This document shows positions 1-8,350 of a stretch of DNA of 64,000 nucleotides, piece by piece (position 1 is the first letter of the stretch; the number at the start of each line of letters is the position of its first letter). A program made the position numbers and the translations under genes. The stretch lies in contig CAXBLA010000005.1 of assembly GCA_963976625.1 (NCBI GenBank), forward strand, positions 1 to 64,000. The letters run 5' to 3'. The DNA is from UBA1924 sp963976625 (lineage in GTDB: Bacteria; Planctomycetota; Phycisphaerae; Phycisphaerales; UBA1924). A model generated the notes under the pieces. That model made no database searches and was not told the origin of the DNA. It worked only from the letters and a program-made list of their open reading frames with translations.

Positions 1-1124
1 CGCTCGACACACAGCACGGCTTCCTCGCCCGCGACATGCGCCAGCCAAGGCGGGCCGATCACATCGCCGATGGCGTACACGCCGGGCAGGTTGGTCTTGT
101 AATCGAGCGCCTTAGGCTCGCTGGGTGTATCGCTGCTGAGTGCGACATAGTCGGTCTTGATGTGCCCACGCTCAACCTCGAGCCCGAGCGATTCGTCGAA
201 CATGCCATCAAACCGTCCCATGACCCCGATCGCCAGCAACACCTTGTCGCCCTCGATCACTTCCTTCTTCGATTCATCCGGCTTGCCGTCCTTGCCCATC
301 GGCGCGACCGTCACCTTGACGCCCTTGCCCGACGAGTCCACATCGAGCACGCCGGTCTTGACCTTGACATCGAAGCCCTGCTTCTTGTAGATCTTGGTCA
401 TCTCCTTGCCGACCTGCTCGTCCTCTACGGGCACGAGCCGATCCATCATCTCGATGATCGTGACCTTGGAGCCGAAGTTCTTGTAGACATACCCGAACTC
501 CATCCCGATCGCACCCGCGCCCACGACGATCAGGTGCTCCGGGCGCTCTTTGTTGTTCATCGCCTCGCGGGCGCCCCAGATCTTGTCGCCGTCGAACTTG
601 GCGAATGGCAGATCGCGAGCGACCGCGCCCGTCGCGATCATCACCTTGTCACAAGTAATCGTCTCGGCCACCTTGTTCACTTTCACGGGCGATGGCGTGA
701 ACTCTTCGTTGAGCTCACAATCACGCAGCTCGATCTGCACCCCGTTGGCCCCGGTGCCCCCGCCGGCCTTGACGATCTTGGCGTGCTTGTTGATGAACTC
801 GATCTTGTTCTTCTTCATCAAGAACTCAACGCCCTTGTTGAGCTTGGACGCTACATCGCGCGAGCGCCCGATCACCTTGTCCCAGTCGAACTTGACCTCG
901 CCCGTCGAGATGCCCCAGTCCTCCTGCTCGGCCAAACGCTCCATGAGCTCGGCGTTGGCGATCAGCGCCTTGGACGGGATACAGCCCCAGTTGAGACACA
1001 CGCCCCCAAGCTTGGCACGCTCGATGATCGCGACCTTGTACCCGAGCTGCGCCGCCCGGATCGCTCCGACATAACCACCGGGCCCGCCACCAACTACCAC
1101 CAGATCAAAGTGCTTGTTTGCCAT
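1..1124 (-). CDS. lpdA: Dihydrolipoamide dehydrogenase (E3), 3' end cut by window edge
   Basis: The gene reads leftward from ATG at 1122-1124 and runs off the left edge, leaving about 374 of the roughly 465 residues usual for the family. The N-terminus shows the FAD-binding GGGPGG motif and then the redox-active disulfide motif GGVCLNWGCIPSK. Further on come the NAD-binding GAGAIGMEFG and the second FAD motif YAIGDV. These define the E3 flavoprotein that reoxidises lipoyl groups of 2-oxoacid dehydrogenase or glycine cleavage complexes in the cytoplasm. GAGGA lies 11 bases before the ATG as a possible ribosome-binding site. The opposite strand is open over the same stretch but only as a shadow. 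The partner E1/E2 genes are not in view, so the exact complex cannot be assigned. Confidence 0.95.
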   Translation of the reverse strand, partial: MANKHFDLVVVGGGPGGYVGAIRAAQLGYKVAIIERAKLGGVCLNWGCIPSKALIANAELMERLAEQEDWGISTGEVKFDWDKVIGRSRDVASKLNKGVEFLMKKNKIEFINKHAKIVKAGGGTGANGVQIELRDCELNEEFTPSPVKVNKVAETITCDKVMIATGAVARDLPFAKFDGDKIWGAREAMNNKERPEHLIVVGAGAIGMEFGYVYKNFGSKVTIIEMMDRLVPVEDEQVGKEMTKIYKKQGFDVKVKTGVLDVDSSGKGVKVTVAPMGKDGKPDESKKEVIEGDKVLLAIGVMGRFDGMFDESLGLEVERGHIKTDYVALSSDTPSEPKALDYKTNLPGVYAIGDVIGPPWLAHVAGEEAVLCVE

Positions 1125-1261
1125 TGTTATAAATCCTCAAAGCGCGTCTGTGAACAGCCGAGTCAGCTGTCTGGAATCAAAAAATCGTCGGCCCATGCCG
1201 AAGCATCACTATAGCGCGCTCGGAGTGCGTTCACCGCCCCCGCATGACGGACAATCCCCCT

Positions 1262-1969
1262 TTACCAAGCCGAAAAGCCTGCTTCGTACACGAACGGCTC
1301 AGTCACGCCCATCTCTCGCAGCGGCGCCTCGTTCATCATGAAGAACAGCTCGCTCGACCCATTCATATACACAGACAACGGCTCAAGCCCCACCGCCGCC
1401 CGCCGAGCGTCCACACCCGCCGGATCACCGAGCTCCTTGGGGATCGCCCGGGCCTGTTCATGTATATAAGTGAGCTGTGTGCCATACATCTGCGGGCGAT
1501 CGGTGTTGATCAGCACCCGGTCCGTCAGGTATGCCAGCTTCGATCCATCCGCCGCGCCGCGTTCCACCGGCCCGCGCATCGCCTTTGCAACCCGCTCCTG
1601 GAACACCGGATCCGTGTCATTGTGCTGCACAATCACCCAGAACCCATCGCTGGCCTCTTGCCCGACCATTTCATAATCCGGGAATCCGATCTCCTCAAAT
1701 ATCGCCTTGCACCGCTGACCCCGCACGCTCATCAGGCGTTTCTTGGTCGCCATGAACTCGTCCCGATCGCCCGGAATTTCGTTGTTCATCACCATCTGCT
1801 CATACCGCTGATCGTCCGCCGCCAGCTCGATCAGCTCGTCGGCGATGGCCGACAGGCGTGCGGGCGTCACCTCAGTTTGGCGAGTTTGCGGCCCCGAACA
1901 CCCCGAAAACACAGCGATTCCACAAAGCCCCACTGCGCAGACCACGCCCTTCATGCAAAACAATCTCAT
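1262..1969 (-). CDS. DUF6624-family lipoprotein
   Basis: This 235-residue protein has a hydrophobic N-terminus ending in a lipobox (FSGC), so it is predicted to be lipidated and exported. The conserved parts are a segment beginning FWVIVQHNDTDPVFQ and a later AYLTDRVLINTDRPQMYGTQ. These match the DUF6624 pattern of an aromatic-hydrophobic strand, a QH-D motif and a DRVL...GK/RPQxYGTQ motif. The function of this family is not known. The start at 1969 is preferred because GGAG sits 7 bases before it; an upstream in-frame ATG at 1975 has GGAG almost touching it, and 1993 has none. It lies 137 bases downstream of lpdA's start region in the same direction but need not be co-transcribed with it. 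Confidence 0.75.
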   Translation of the reverse strand: MRLFCMKGVVCAVGLCGIAVFSGCSGPQTRQTEVTPARLSAIADELIELAADDQRYEQMVMNNEIPGDRDEFMATKKRLMSVRGQRCKAIFEEIGFPDYEMVGQEASDGFWVIVQHNDTDPVFQERVAKAMRGPVERGAADGSKLAYLTDRVLINTDRPQMYGTQLTYIHEQARAIPKELGDPAGVDARRAAVGLEPLSVYMNGSSELFFMMNEAPLREMGVTEPFVYEAGFSAW

Positions 1970-2173
1970 CCGCATACTCCATTTTGTTAACAATCCTTGA
2001 ATGCCCCCTGTCCTATGCCCAGCCCCGCAGCCAGTTGCATCTCCTGCCGGTTTGACAGGCCAAACTTGTCCAACCCCACTTTCGGCACCCGATCGCCAAG
2101 TTTTCGCCTCTGTAACCCCCCCGCTAATCAGCCATTACCTCGATCTTCGCTCACTTTCCCGGTGCGATCAATC

Positions 2174-2189
2174 TGGCACGCCCGATGCA
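2174..2189 (+). promoter_or_regulatory. Sigma-54-type (-24/-12) promoter upstream of clpC
   Basis: TGGCACG at 2174-2180 and ATGCA at 2185-2189 match the sigma-54 consensus TGGCACG-N4-TTGCW with one mismatch, and the GG and GC dinucleotides are correctly spaced. Initiation would fall near 2200, giving a leader of about 175 bases before clpC at 2376. The rest of the gap 1970-2375 shows no gene. A sigma-54 gene (rpoN) lies at 8351-9922. The enhancer-binding activator and its sites are not identified, so the call rests on the core motif alone. Confidence 0.5.
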
Positions 2190-2375
2190 GCCGATAGAGG
2201 GGAAGATGCGCCACAAACCGGATTCGATGCCCGTCATCCGATCCGACACACGGTTTGGTGCGAATAACACAGTGTCGGGGAGCGTTTTGCTCATTGAATA
2301 CCCGATCATAAGGAAGGCGTACACACGCCAAAGAGCCGCTCGGATCGCAGGATCCGGGCAGCGGGAGAAGAAATC

Positions 2376-4922
2376 ATGTTTGAACGATTCACCGATCGAG
2401 CCCGCAAAGTCATGGCCTTGGCCAACCAGGAAGCCCAGCGCTTCAACCACGAATACATCGGGACCGAGCACATCCTGCTCGGGCTCGTCAAAGAAGGATC
2501 TGGCGTGGGCGCCAATGTCCTCAAGAACCTCGATGTTGACCTCCGCAAGGTGCGTCTCGAGGTCGAGAAGCTCGTCCGCGCTGGCCCAGAGATGGTCACC
2601 ATGGGCAAGCTCCCACAGACCCCCCGCGCCAAGAAGGTCATCGAGTACGCGATCGAAGAAGCGCGCAACCTCAACCACAACTATGTGGGCACCGAGCACA
2701 TCCTCCTCGGGCTCCTGCGTGAGCACGACGGCGTGGCTGCCCAGGTCCTGATGAACCTCGGGCTCAAGCTCGAAGATGTCCGCGAGGAAGTCCTCAACCT
2801 GCTCGGAGCCGGCGCCGATTCCGATTCCGAAATCAGCAGCGACGGCCCCTCCGAGTCCGGCTCATCCAAGCCCAAGGGCAAGTCCAAGACCCCCGCGCTC
2901 GATTCCTTCGGGCGCGATCTCACCCAGCTGGCCATCGACGGCCACCTCGACCCTGTGATCGGTCGCGCCAACGAGATCGAACGCCTCACCCAGGTCCTGT
3001 GCCGACGCACCAAGAACAACCCCGTCCTGCTGGGCGAGGCCGGTGTCGGCAAGACCGCCATCATCGAGGGGCTCGCCCAACGCATCATCTCGCAGGAAGT
3101 CCCCGACATCCTCCACGAGAAGCGCCTCGTCGTCCTCGACCTGGCGATGATGGTCGCGGGCACCAAGTACCGCGGGCAGTTCGAAGAACGCATCAAGGCC
3201 GTGATGAACGAAGTCCGCCGTGCGGGCAATGTCATCCTCTTTATCGACGAGCTCCACACCCTCGTAGGTGCCGGCGGCGCTGAGGGCGCGATCGACGCGT
3301 CCAATGTCCTCAAGCCAGCCATGGCCCGAGGCGAGATCCAGTGCATCGGCGCGACCACCTTCGACGAGTACCGCAAGTACATCGAGAAAGACGCGGCTTT
3401 GGCCCGTCGCTTCCAGGCGATCCCCGTCGATCCACCAAACGCCGAAGAATCCGTGATGATCCTTAAGGGCATCCGCGACAAGTACCAGGATCACCACCGC
3501 GTGACCATCACCGACGATGCGCTGACCGCAGCCGTCGAGCTTTCTGATCGCTACATCACCGGGCGTGTCCAGCCGGACAAGTCCATCGATGTGCTCGACG
3601 AGGCCGGTGCACGCGTGCGGATCAAGTCGATGCGCAAGCCGCCAAACCTTGCAGATATCGAGGGCGACATCGAGCGTCTCTCGATCTCCAAGGATGAAGC
3701 GGTCAAGGGCGCTGATTACGAGAAGGCCGCCGAGCTGCGTGATCAGGCCGAGCAGATGCGTAAGAAGAAGGAAGAGATCCAGGCCGAATGGCGCGCCAAG
3801 CAGCAAGAGTCTGCCGGCGTCGTCGACGAAGAAATCATCCGCGAGGTCGTCTCCAAGATGACCGGCGTCCCCCTGCAGAAGCTCGAGAAGGAAGAGGCCC
3901 AACGCCTCCTCAAGCTCGAAGACGAGCTCCACAAGTCCGTCATCTCGCAGAACGACGCGATCAAGGCGATCTCCAAGGCCATCCGCCGGGCACGCGCCGG
4001 GCTCAAGGATCCCAAGCGTCCGATGGGCAGCTTCATCTTCGTGGGCCCTTCGGGCGTGGGCAAGACCCTGCTCTCCAAGGCCCTCGCCGAGTTCATGTTC
4101 GGCAACGCCGACTCACTGATCCACCTCGACATGTCCGAGTACATGGAGAAGCACACCGTCTCGCGCTTGGTCGGCGCGCCTCCCGGGTATGTCGGCTACG
4201 AAGAAGGCGGCCAGCTCACCGAAGCGATCCGCCGACGCCCATACTCTGTGGTCCTGCTCGACGAAGTCGAAAAGGCTCACCCGGATGTGTTCAACATGCT
4301 CCTGCAGATCATGGAAGAAGGTCGCCTGACCGACTCCTTCGGGCGTCATGTCGACTTCCGCAACACCGTGATCATCATGACCTCGAACATCGGCGCTGAC
4401 CTGATCAAGGGCGGCGGCGGCTTCGGGTTCGGCAAGCACACCTCCGAGGACAAGTTCGACTCCATCAAGTCCGTGCTGATGAAGGAAATCGAGCGGTTCT
4501 TCCGCCCCGAGTTCATCAACCGTCTTGATGATGTCATCGTGTTCAAGCCGCTGACCAAGGAAGACCTCGTCTCGATCGTTGAGTTCGAAGTCGCCAAGGT
4601 CACCGAGCGACTGACCCTCCAGGGCTTCGCCTTCGAGCTCGACCAGAACGCCAAGGACTTCCTGATCGACAAGGGCTACAACCCGGACTACGGTGCACGC
4701 CCGCTGCGTCGCGCCATCGGGACCTACATCGAGGACCCATTGTCCGAGATGCTCCTGAGCGGCGATCTGCACGAGAAGAATGTCCTCAAAGCCACCCGCA
4801 ACGGCGAAGATGACTTCCTCTCCTTCGACTCGACCTTCGTCGCCCCACCGGTCGTTGAGAGCGACGAGTCCGAGGATGACTCCAAGTCCGAGCCCGAAGA
4901 AGCCGGCTCGCAGTCGAGCTAA
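2376..4922 (+). CDS. clpC: ATP-dependent Clp protease ATP-binding subunit ClpC
   Basis: This is an 848-residue Hsp100 unfoldase of the ClpC type and normal length. It starts with the typical MFERFTDRARKV and has two Clp_N repeats (about 1-70 and 80-145), each with GTEHILLGL. AAA domain 1 has Walker A GEAGVGKT near 220. A UVR-type coiled-coil segment (YEKAAELRDQAEQ) near 445 separates ClpC from ClpA and ClpB. AAA domain 2 has GPSGVGKT near 557 and ends in a ClpB D2-small domain and an acidic serine-rich tail. The hexamer unfolds proteins and feeds them to ClpP; no clpP is in the window. It is probably transcribed alone, with a sigma-54-like promoter at 2174 and an intrinsic terminator at 4949. 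Confidence 0.97.
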   Translation: MFERFTDRARKVMALANQEAQRFNHEYIGTEHILLGLVKEGSGVGANVLKNLDVDLRKVRLEVEKLVRAGPEMVTMGKLPQTPRAKKVIEYAIEEARNLNHNYVGTEHILLGLLREHDGVAAQVLMNLGLKLEDVREEVLNLLGAGADSDSEISSDGPSESGSSKPKGKSKTPALDSFGRDLTQLAIDGHLDPVIGRANEIERLTQVLCRRTKNNPVLLGEAGVGKTAIIEGLAQRIISQEVPDILHEKRLVVLDLAMMVAGTKYRGQFEERIKAVMNEVRRAGNVILFIDELHTLVGAGGAEGAIDASNVLKPAMARGEIQCIGATTFDEYRKYIEKDAALARRFQAIPVDPPNAEESVMILKGIRDKYQDHHRVTITDDALTAAVELSDRYITGRVQPDKSIDVLDEAGARVRIKSMRKPPNLADIEGDIERLSISKDEAVKGADYEKAAELRDQAEQMRKKKEEIQAEWRAKQQESAGVVDEEIIREVVSKMTGVPLQKLEKEEAQRLLKLEDELHKSVISQNDAIKAISKAIRRARAGLKDPKRPMGSFIFVGPSGVGKTLLSKALAEFMFGNADSLIHLDMSEYMEKHTVSRLVGAPPGYVGYEEGGQLTEAIRRRPYSVVLLDEVEKAHPDVFNMLLQIMEEGRLTDSFGRHVDFRNTVIIMTSNIGADLIKGGGGFGFGKHTSEDKFDSIKSVLMKEIERFFRPEFINRLDDVIVFKPLTKEDLVSIVEFEVAKVTERLTLQGFAFELDQNAKDFLIDKGYNPDYGARPLRRAIGTYIEDPLSEMLLSGDLHEKNVLKATRNGEDDFLSFDSTFVAPPVVESDESEDDSKSEPEEAGSQSS

Positions 4923-4948
4923 GTAGACCTTACAACTCGTTCAACATC

Positions 4949-4986
4949 AGCCGCACGCCCATATCCCGGAGCGTGCGGCTTTTTTA
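4949..4986 (+). terminator. Intrinsic terminator of clpC
   Basis: A perfect 10-bp stem, AGCCGCACGC (4949-4958) with GCGTGCGGCT (4971-4980), closes a 12-base loop and runs directly into a T tract ending at 4985. It begins 27 bases after the clpC stop. Confidence 0.92.
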
Positions 4987-5023
4987 TACAAACGCCCCTC
5001 CATATATTGCACTATCATGTGCC

Positions 5024-6889
5024 ATGCCTATTTTCCTCCGCTGGTTATTCCGTCTGGGCCCCATGAACCCCATCGCCGTGCGTCTGGTCCAGAACGCATC
5101 ACGCCGATCCAAGCACCTCTATGTCCGCAGCGCGTACCTCGCGGTGCTCATCCTCGTGCTCCTCTGGGCCATGCTCGGCAACACCCCCGGCGGCAACGTC
5201 TCCTACCGCGAGCTCGCCTCCGCGGGCGCCACCAGCTTCGCGTGGATCGCGTACCTGCAGGTCGGGCTCATCTGCATCCTCTCGCCCGTCTTCATGGCCG
5301 GCGCAATCGCCCAAGAAGCCAACCCCAAAACCTGGGACATCCTGCTCACCACCCCGATGTCCAAGCTCGAGATCGTGCTCGGCAATCTGCTCGGGCGGCT
5401 CTTCTTCGTCCTCGCCCTGCTCTTCGCCTCCCTCCCGCTCTTCGCGCTCACCCAGTTCTTTGGTGGCGTGCCGGGCAAGTCGATCATCGCGTCGTACATC
5501 GTCTCCGCCGGGGCCGCCGTGCTCGTGGGCGCGATCGCGATCTCGTTGTCTGTATCGCGCCTCGTCGGGCAGCGGGCCGTGTTCACCTTCTATGTCTCCG
5601 TCGTCACCTACATCGCCACCACCATCGCGATCGACGCCTGGCTCTCCTCGCGCGGGTTCGGCGCCGGCACTTCGGGCAACGGCGTCACCTGGCTCACCTC
5701 GCTCAACCCATTCCTCGCAATCCGTTCGCTGCTCTCGCCCACCTCCTACCCGTCGGCTGATCCATCCGCCTACGCCGGGCTCAAGGGCTTCATGCTCGCC
5801 ACGCCCGCGACCGCGTGGAGCACCTTCTCGCTGCTCATCTCCGTCGTCCTCGTCGGCGCATCGACGCTCACCGTCCGCACGGGTGGGCTCCGCCAAGTCG
5901 CCAACGGCTCATCGGGCATCCCGTGGTACCGCCGGCTGTTCAAACTTGGCGCTGTGGACACCGAACACCGCCCCCCCCGCAATGTCTGGTCCAACCCCAT
6001 CGCCTGGCGCGAAGCCGCATCACGCAACGCCACCTTCACACGCATCCTCGCCCGCTGGTCCTTCGTCGGGCTGGGCGCGCTCACCGCGATCGCCGTGGTC
6101 CTGATGTACCACACGGGGGCGCTCAACACCGCCGACTTCCAGTTCATCATTAAATCGCTTGTCTTCACCGAGGTCTTCCTGATCGCCCTCGTCGCGGTCA
6201 ATATGTCCGCCACGGCCGTGGCCGGCGAACGCGAGGACGGCACCCTCGACCTCATCCTCACCACGCCGATCACCCCGAAAATGTACCTCGCTGGCAAGCT
6301 CCGCGGATTGGTCTCCTACCTGCTCCCGCTGATCGCCGTGCCCGTGTTCACGATCGGCATCGCGGGCCTCTACGCACTCTTGGGCGGGCTGGGCAACGAC
6401 AAACTCGCAAGCCTCGCCCACAAAATCCCCGGCGGACGCACCATCGAAGTCCCCGTCGTCCTCCCCGAAGCCGGGCTCATCGCCGGCGTGTTGTTGGTCC
6501 CGTTCATCGCCTTCTGTGTGATGATCGGGCTCCACTGGTCGCTCAAATCTAAGGGCACGCTCAGCTCCGTCGTCAGCACCGTAGCCGTGGTGTTCATCAC
6601 CTCGGGCATCCTCGGACTCTGCGGCTGGGCCTCGGGCTCGGACATGCCCGTCATCGGCCCCGCCATCGCCACCCTCTCGCCCGCAAGCCTGCTCGATGCG
6701 ATGGTCACCCCCGTCTCACGCCTCGACGAGACCGTCAACTCAAGCGCGAATGGTCTTTACAGCGCTCGCGTCTCGATGGGCATCGGTGTCTTGATCAGCG
6801 CCGGCATCTACATCGCGATCGTCTACGCCGTGTTGACGGCGCTCGTCCGCAACTTCGACTTCACCGTCCGCAAGCTGGCCGGGTCATGA
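5024..6889 (+). CDS. ABC-2 type transporter permease (double-length)
   Basis: This 621-residue membrane protein consists of two homologous-looking halves, each with about six hydrophobic segments. Each half carries the ABC-2 signature region: EANPKTWDILLTTPMS near 100 and ERDGTLDLILTTPITPKMYLAGKL-like sequence near 420 (E...T.dlLltTP). It therefore looks like a fused pair of ABC-2 permease subunits in the inner membrane. No ATPase gene is adjacent, so its partner and substrate are unknown. The start at 5024 was chosen because upstream codons run into the clpC terminator; an alternative ATG at 5063 would remove 13 residues. No clear ribosome-binding site precedes either. The gene converges on the acetyltransferase gene that ends at 6910. 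Confidence 0.85.
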   Translation: MPIFLRWLFRLGPMNPIAVRLVQNASRRSKHLYVRSAYLAVLILVLLWAMLGNTPGGNVSYRELASAGATSFAWIAYLQVGLICILSPVFMAGAIAQEANPKTWDILLTTPMSKLEIVLGNLLGRLFFVLALLFASLPLFALTQFFGGVPGKSIIASYIVSAGAAVLVGAIAISLSVSRLVGQRAVFTFYVSVVTYIATTIAIDAWLSSRGFGAGTSGNGVTWLTSLNPFLAIRSLLSPTSYPSADPSAYAGLKGFMLATPATAWSTFSLLISVVLVGASTLTVRTGGLRQVANGSSGIPWYRRLFKLGAVDTEHRPPRNVWSNPIAWREAASRNATFTRILARWSFVGLGALTAIAVVLMYHTGALNTADFQFIIKSLVFTEVFLIALVAVNMSATAVAGEREDGTLDLILTTPITPKMYLAGKLRGLVSYLLPLIAVPVFTIGIAGLYALLGGLGNDKLASLAHKIPGGRTIEVPVVLPEAGLIAGVLLVPFIAFCVMIGLHWSLKSKGTLSSVVSTVAVVFITSGILGLCGWASGSDMPVIGPAIATLSPASLLDAMVTPVSRLDETVNSSANGLYSARVSMGIGVLISAGIYIAIVYAVLTALVRNFDFTVRKLAGS

Positions 6890-6909
6890 TTTGATTCGAA
6901 AGCTGATAC

Positions 6910-7374
6910 TCATTTTGCAGCTTGGTCTCGCTGGATAATTCTGGCGGGTATCCCGACCGCGGTCGCATCATCGGGAACATCAACAAGCACCACTGCATTG
7001 GCCCCAACCCGCGCCCGCTCGCCGACCCGAACCTTCCCGATGACCTTGGCTCCTGCGCCGATGTACGCCCCGTCGCACACCGTGGGCGCCCCAGCCGTCG
7101 CGACCTGCCCGAGTGTCACCTGCTGCATAATCAGGCAGCCCTCGCCGATCACCGCGTCTTGGTGCACCACCACGCCGTTGGGATGCGGGAACCGCACGCC
7201 CTTGGCGATCTGAGCCTCGCGATTGATGTCCGAACCGGTAATCAGCGTCCAGAACACATGACGGAGCTTGCCGACCCGGCACAGCATACGCCCAACCGGC
7301 CCGCGCGATGAACGATGCTTCTGGTATTGATGAATGCTTGCTATGAGTTTTTCAGATCGCTTCGCCAGCAGCAC
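6910..7374 (-). CDS. Serine O-acetyltransferase-like hexapeptide acyltransferase
   Basis: This is a 154-residue left-handed beta-helix acyltransferase. Residues about 50-145 contain hexapeptide repeats of the SAT/CysE type, including the family-typical GVRFPHPNGVVVH, the GCLIMQQVTLG strand and a closing DVPDDATAVGIPARII. It is shorter than CysE because it lacks the large N-terminal helical domain. Short proteins of this kind are often found among polysaccharide genes, so the acceptor may be a sugar or serine. The start is GTG with AGGGGG just upstream. It follows the DUF535 gene by 43 bases on the same strand and may share its transcript. Confidence 0.8.
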   Translation of the reverse strand: MLLAKRSEKLIASIHQYQKHRSSRGPVGRMLCRVGKLRHVFWTLITGSDINREAQIAKGVRFPHPNGVVVHQDAVIGEGCLIMQQVTLGQVATAGAPTVCDGAYIGAGAKVIGKVRVGERARVGANAVVLVDVPDDATAVGIPARIIQRDQAAK

Positions 7375-7417
7375 AGTGGCCCCCTTGTTTTCGTCCGAGT
7401 TGCCTGGGAACTAACGA

Positions 7418-8329
7418 TTATCTATCGACAAACCGGACCGTCTCCCAAGACTCAAAGTCCCTGAATCGCGCCTCGATCTCATCGAGAAACGCGTACCGCT
7501 TGCGGTACATCGATCGGCGTTTCGATTTGATCTCTTCGATCGGCCTCCGTGTGTCCTCGACACTGAGCCGATAGAAAAACTCACACTCCGGCACACCCTC
7601 ACGGTCCGCCCAGATCTCGTCATAGTTCGTCTGGAACGATTTTTGCCCGAAGTACGGATGACGATGGTGTCGGTATTGATCGCCCACGCCGAGCATCCGT
7701 GTGCACCCGACCCGCTGTGAGATGCACCGCACCACCTCGAGCAGCAGATCTCTTGGACGCAATCCATAGAGCGCTTTGGTCAGATCGCGGTAGAGATCGA
7801 GCACACCGTCCGTGTTTCTGCCCTGCACGCCGCCGATCACGGTGCTGAGCTCGCCGTTGGCTTCTTTGTAGAATGAAAACGCGACCGAGTACGCCCGAAA
7901 ATCCTCGACAAAGAGATTGGCCGTCAGCTGCCCCTCGCGCATGAACCACTTGGGCTTGTCGATCATGATCTTGAGCCCATCGAAGAGCTCGCTCAGATCC
8001 GCGACCACCAACCGGTCCTCGATCGAGCACCTGAGTTCACCACCAAGCCCATCGATCACCCGAGCATGGTTGACCACCCGCTCGATCCGCTCGCGCGCCC
8101 CCCACGCCGAGCATTGGTAGGGCCACACCAGCACCCCAAGCATCTCGGGTCGTTCGCTCATCAGCTGCCCGAGCTCCGTCGCCGGGTTCGTTTCCAGCAT
8201 CGGCAAGATCACATCACCCTGTGCGATCCCCACGCGAACAAGCCGACCCCGCCCGACCAAGCCGCGCAGGTTCTTCTTGGGGAACACCGCCCCCGACCCC
8301 TTGACCAACCCCATCACGAGCTTGAACAT
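7418..8329 (-). CDS. DUF535 (VirK/YbjX-family) protein
   Basis: This 303-residue protein matches the VirK/YbjX (DUF535, COG2990) family over most of its length. The core GGVQGRNTDGVLDLYRDLTK leads into the hallmark ALYGLRPRDLLLE, then a VGDQYRHH segment, a YDEIWADR segment and a C-terminal SKRRSMYRKRYAFLDE motif. Family members in enterobacteria are linked to antimicrobial peptide resistance and virulence-factor export, but the biochemical activity is unknown. There is no signal peptide, so it is probably cytoplasmic. It starts 21 bases after the rpoN stop and is followed by the acetyltransferase gene, suggesting a single rpoN-DUF535-acetyltransferase transcript. Confidence 0.8.
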   Translation of the reverse strand: MFKLVMGLVKGSGAVFPKKNLRGLVGRGRLVRVGIAQGDVILPMLETNPATELGQLMSERPEMLGVLVWPYQCSAWGARERIERVVNHARVIDGLGGELRCSIEDRLVVADLSELFDGLKIMIDKPKWFMREGQLTANLFVEDFRAYSVAFSFYKEANGELSTVIGGVQGRNTDGVLDLYRDLTKALYGLRPRDLLLEVVRCISQRVGCTRMLGVGDQYRHHRHPYFGQKSFQTNYDEIWADREGVPECEFFYRLSVEDTRRPIEEIKSKRRSMYRKRYAFLDEIEARFRDFESWETVRFVDR

Positions 8330-8350
8330 TCGCCCCCCTGGTCCCGTTCC

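Noticed and set aside
36..1214. Long plus-strand reading frame opposite lpdA
   Set aside because: It is exactly antisense to well-conserved dihydrolipoamide dehydrogenase and its predicted sequence is Leu/Asp/His-rich without similarity.
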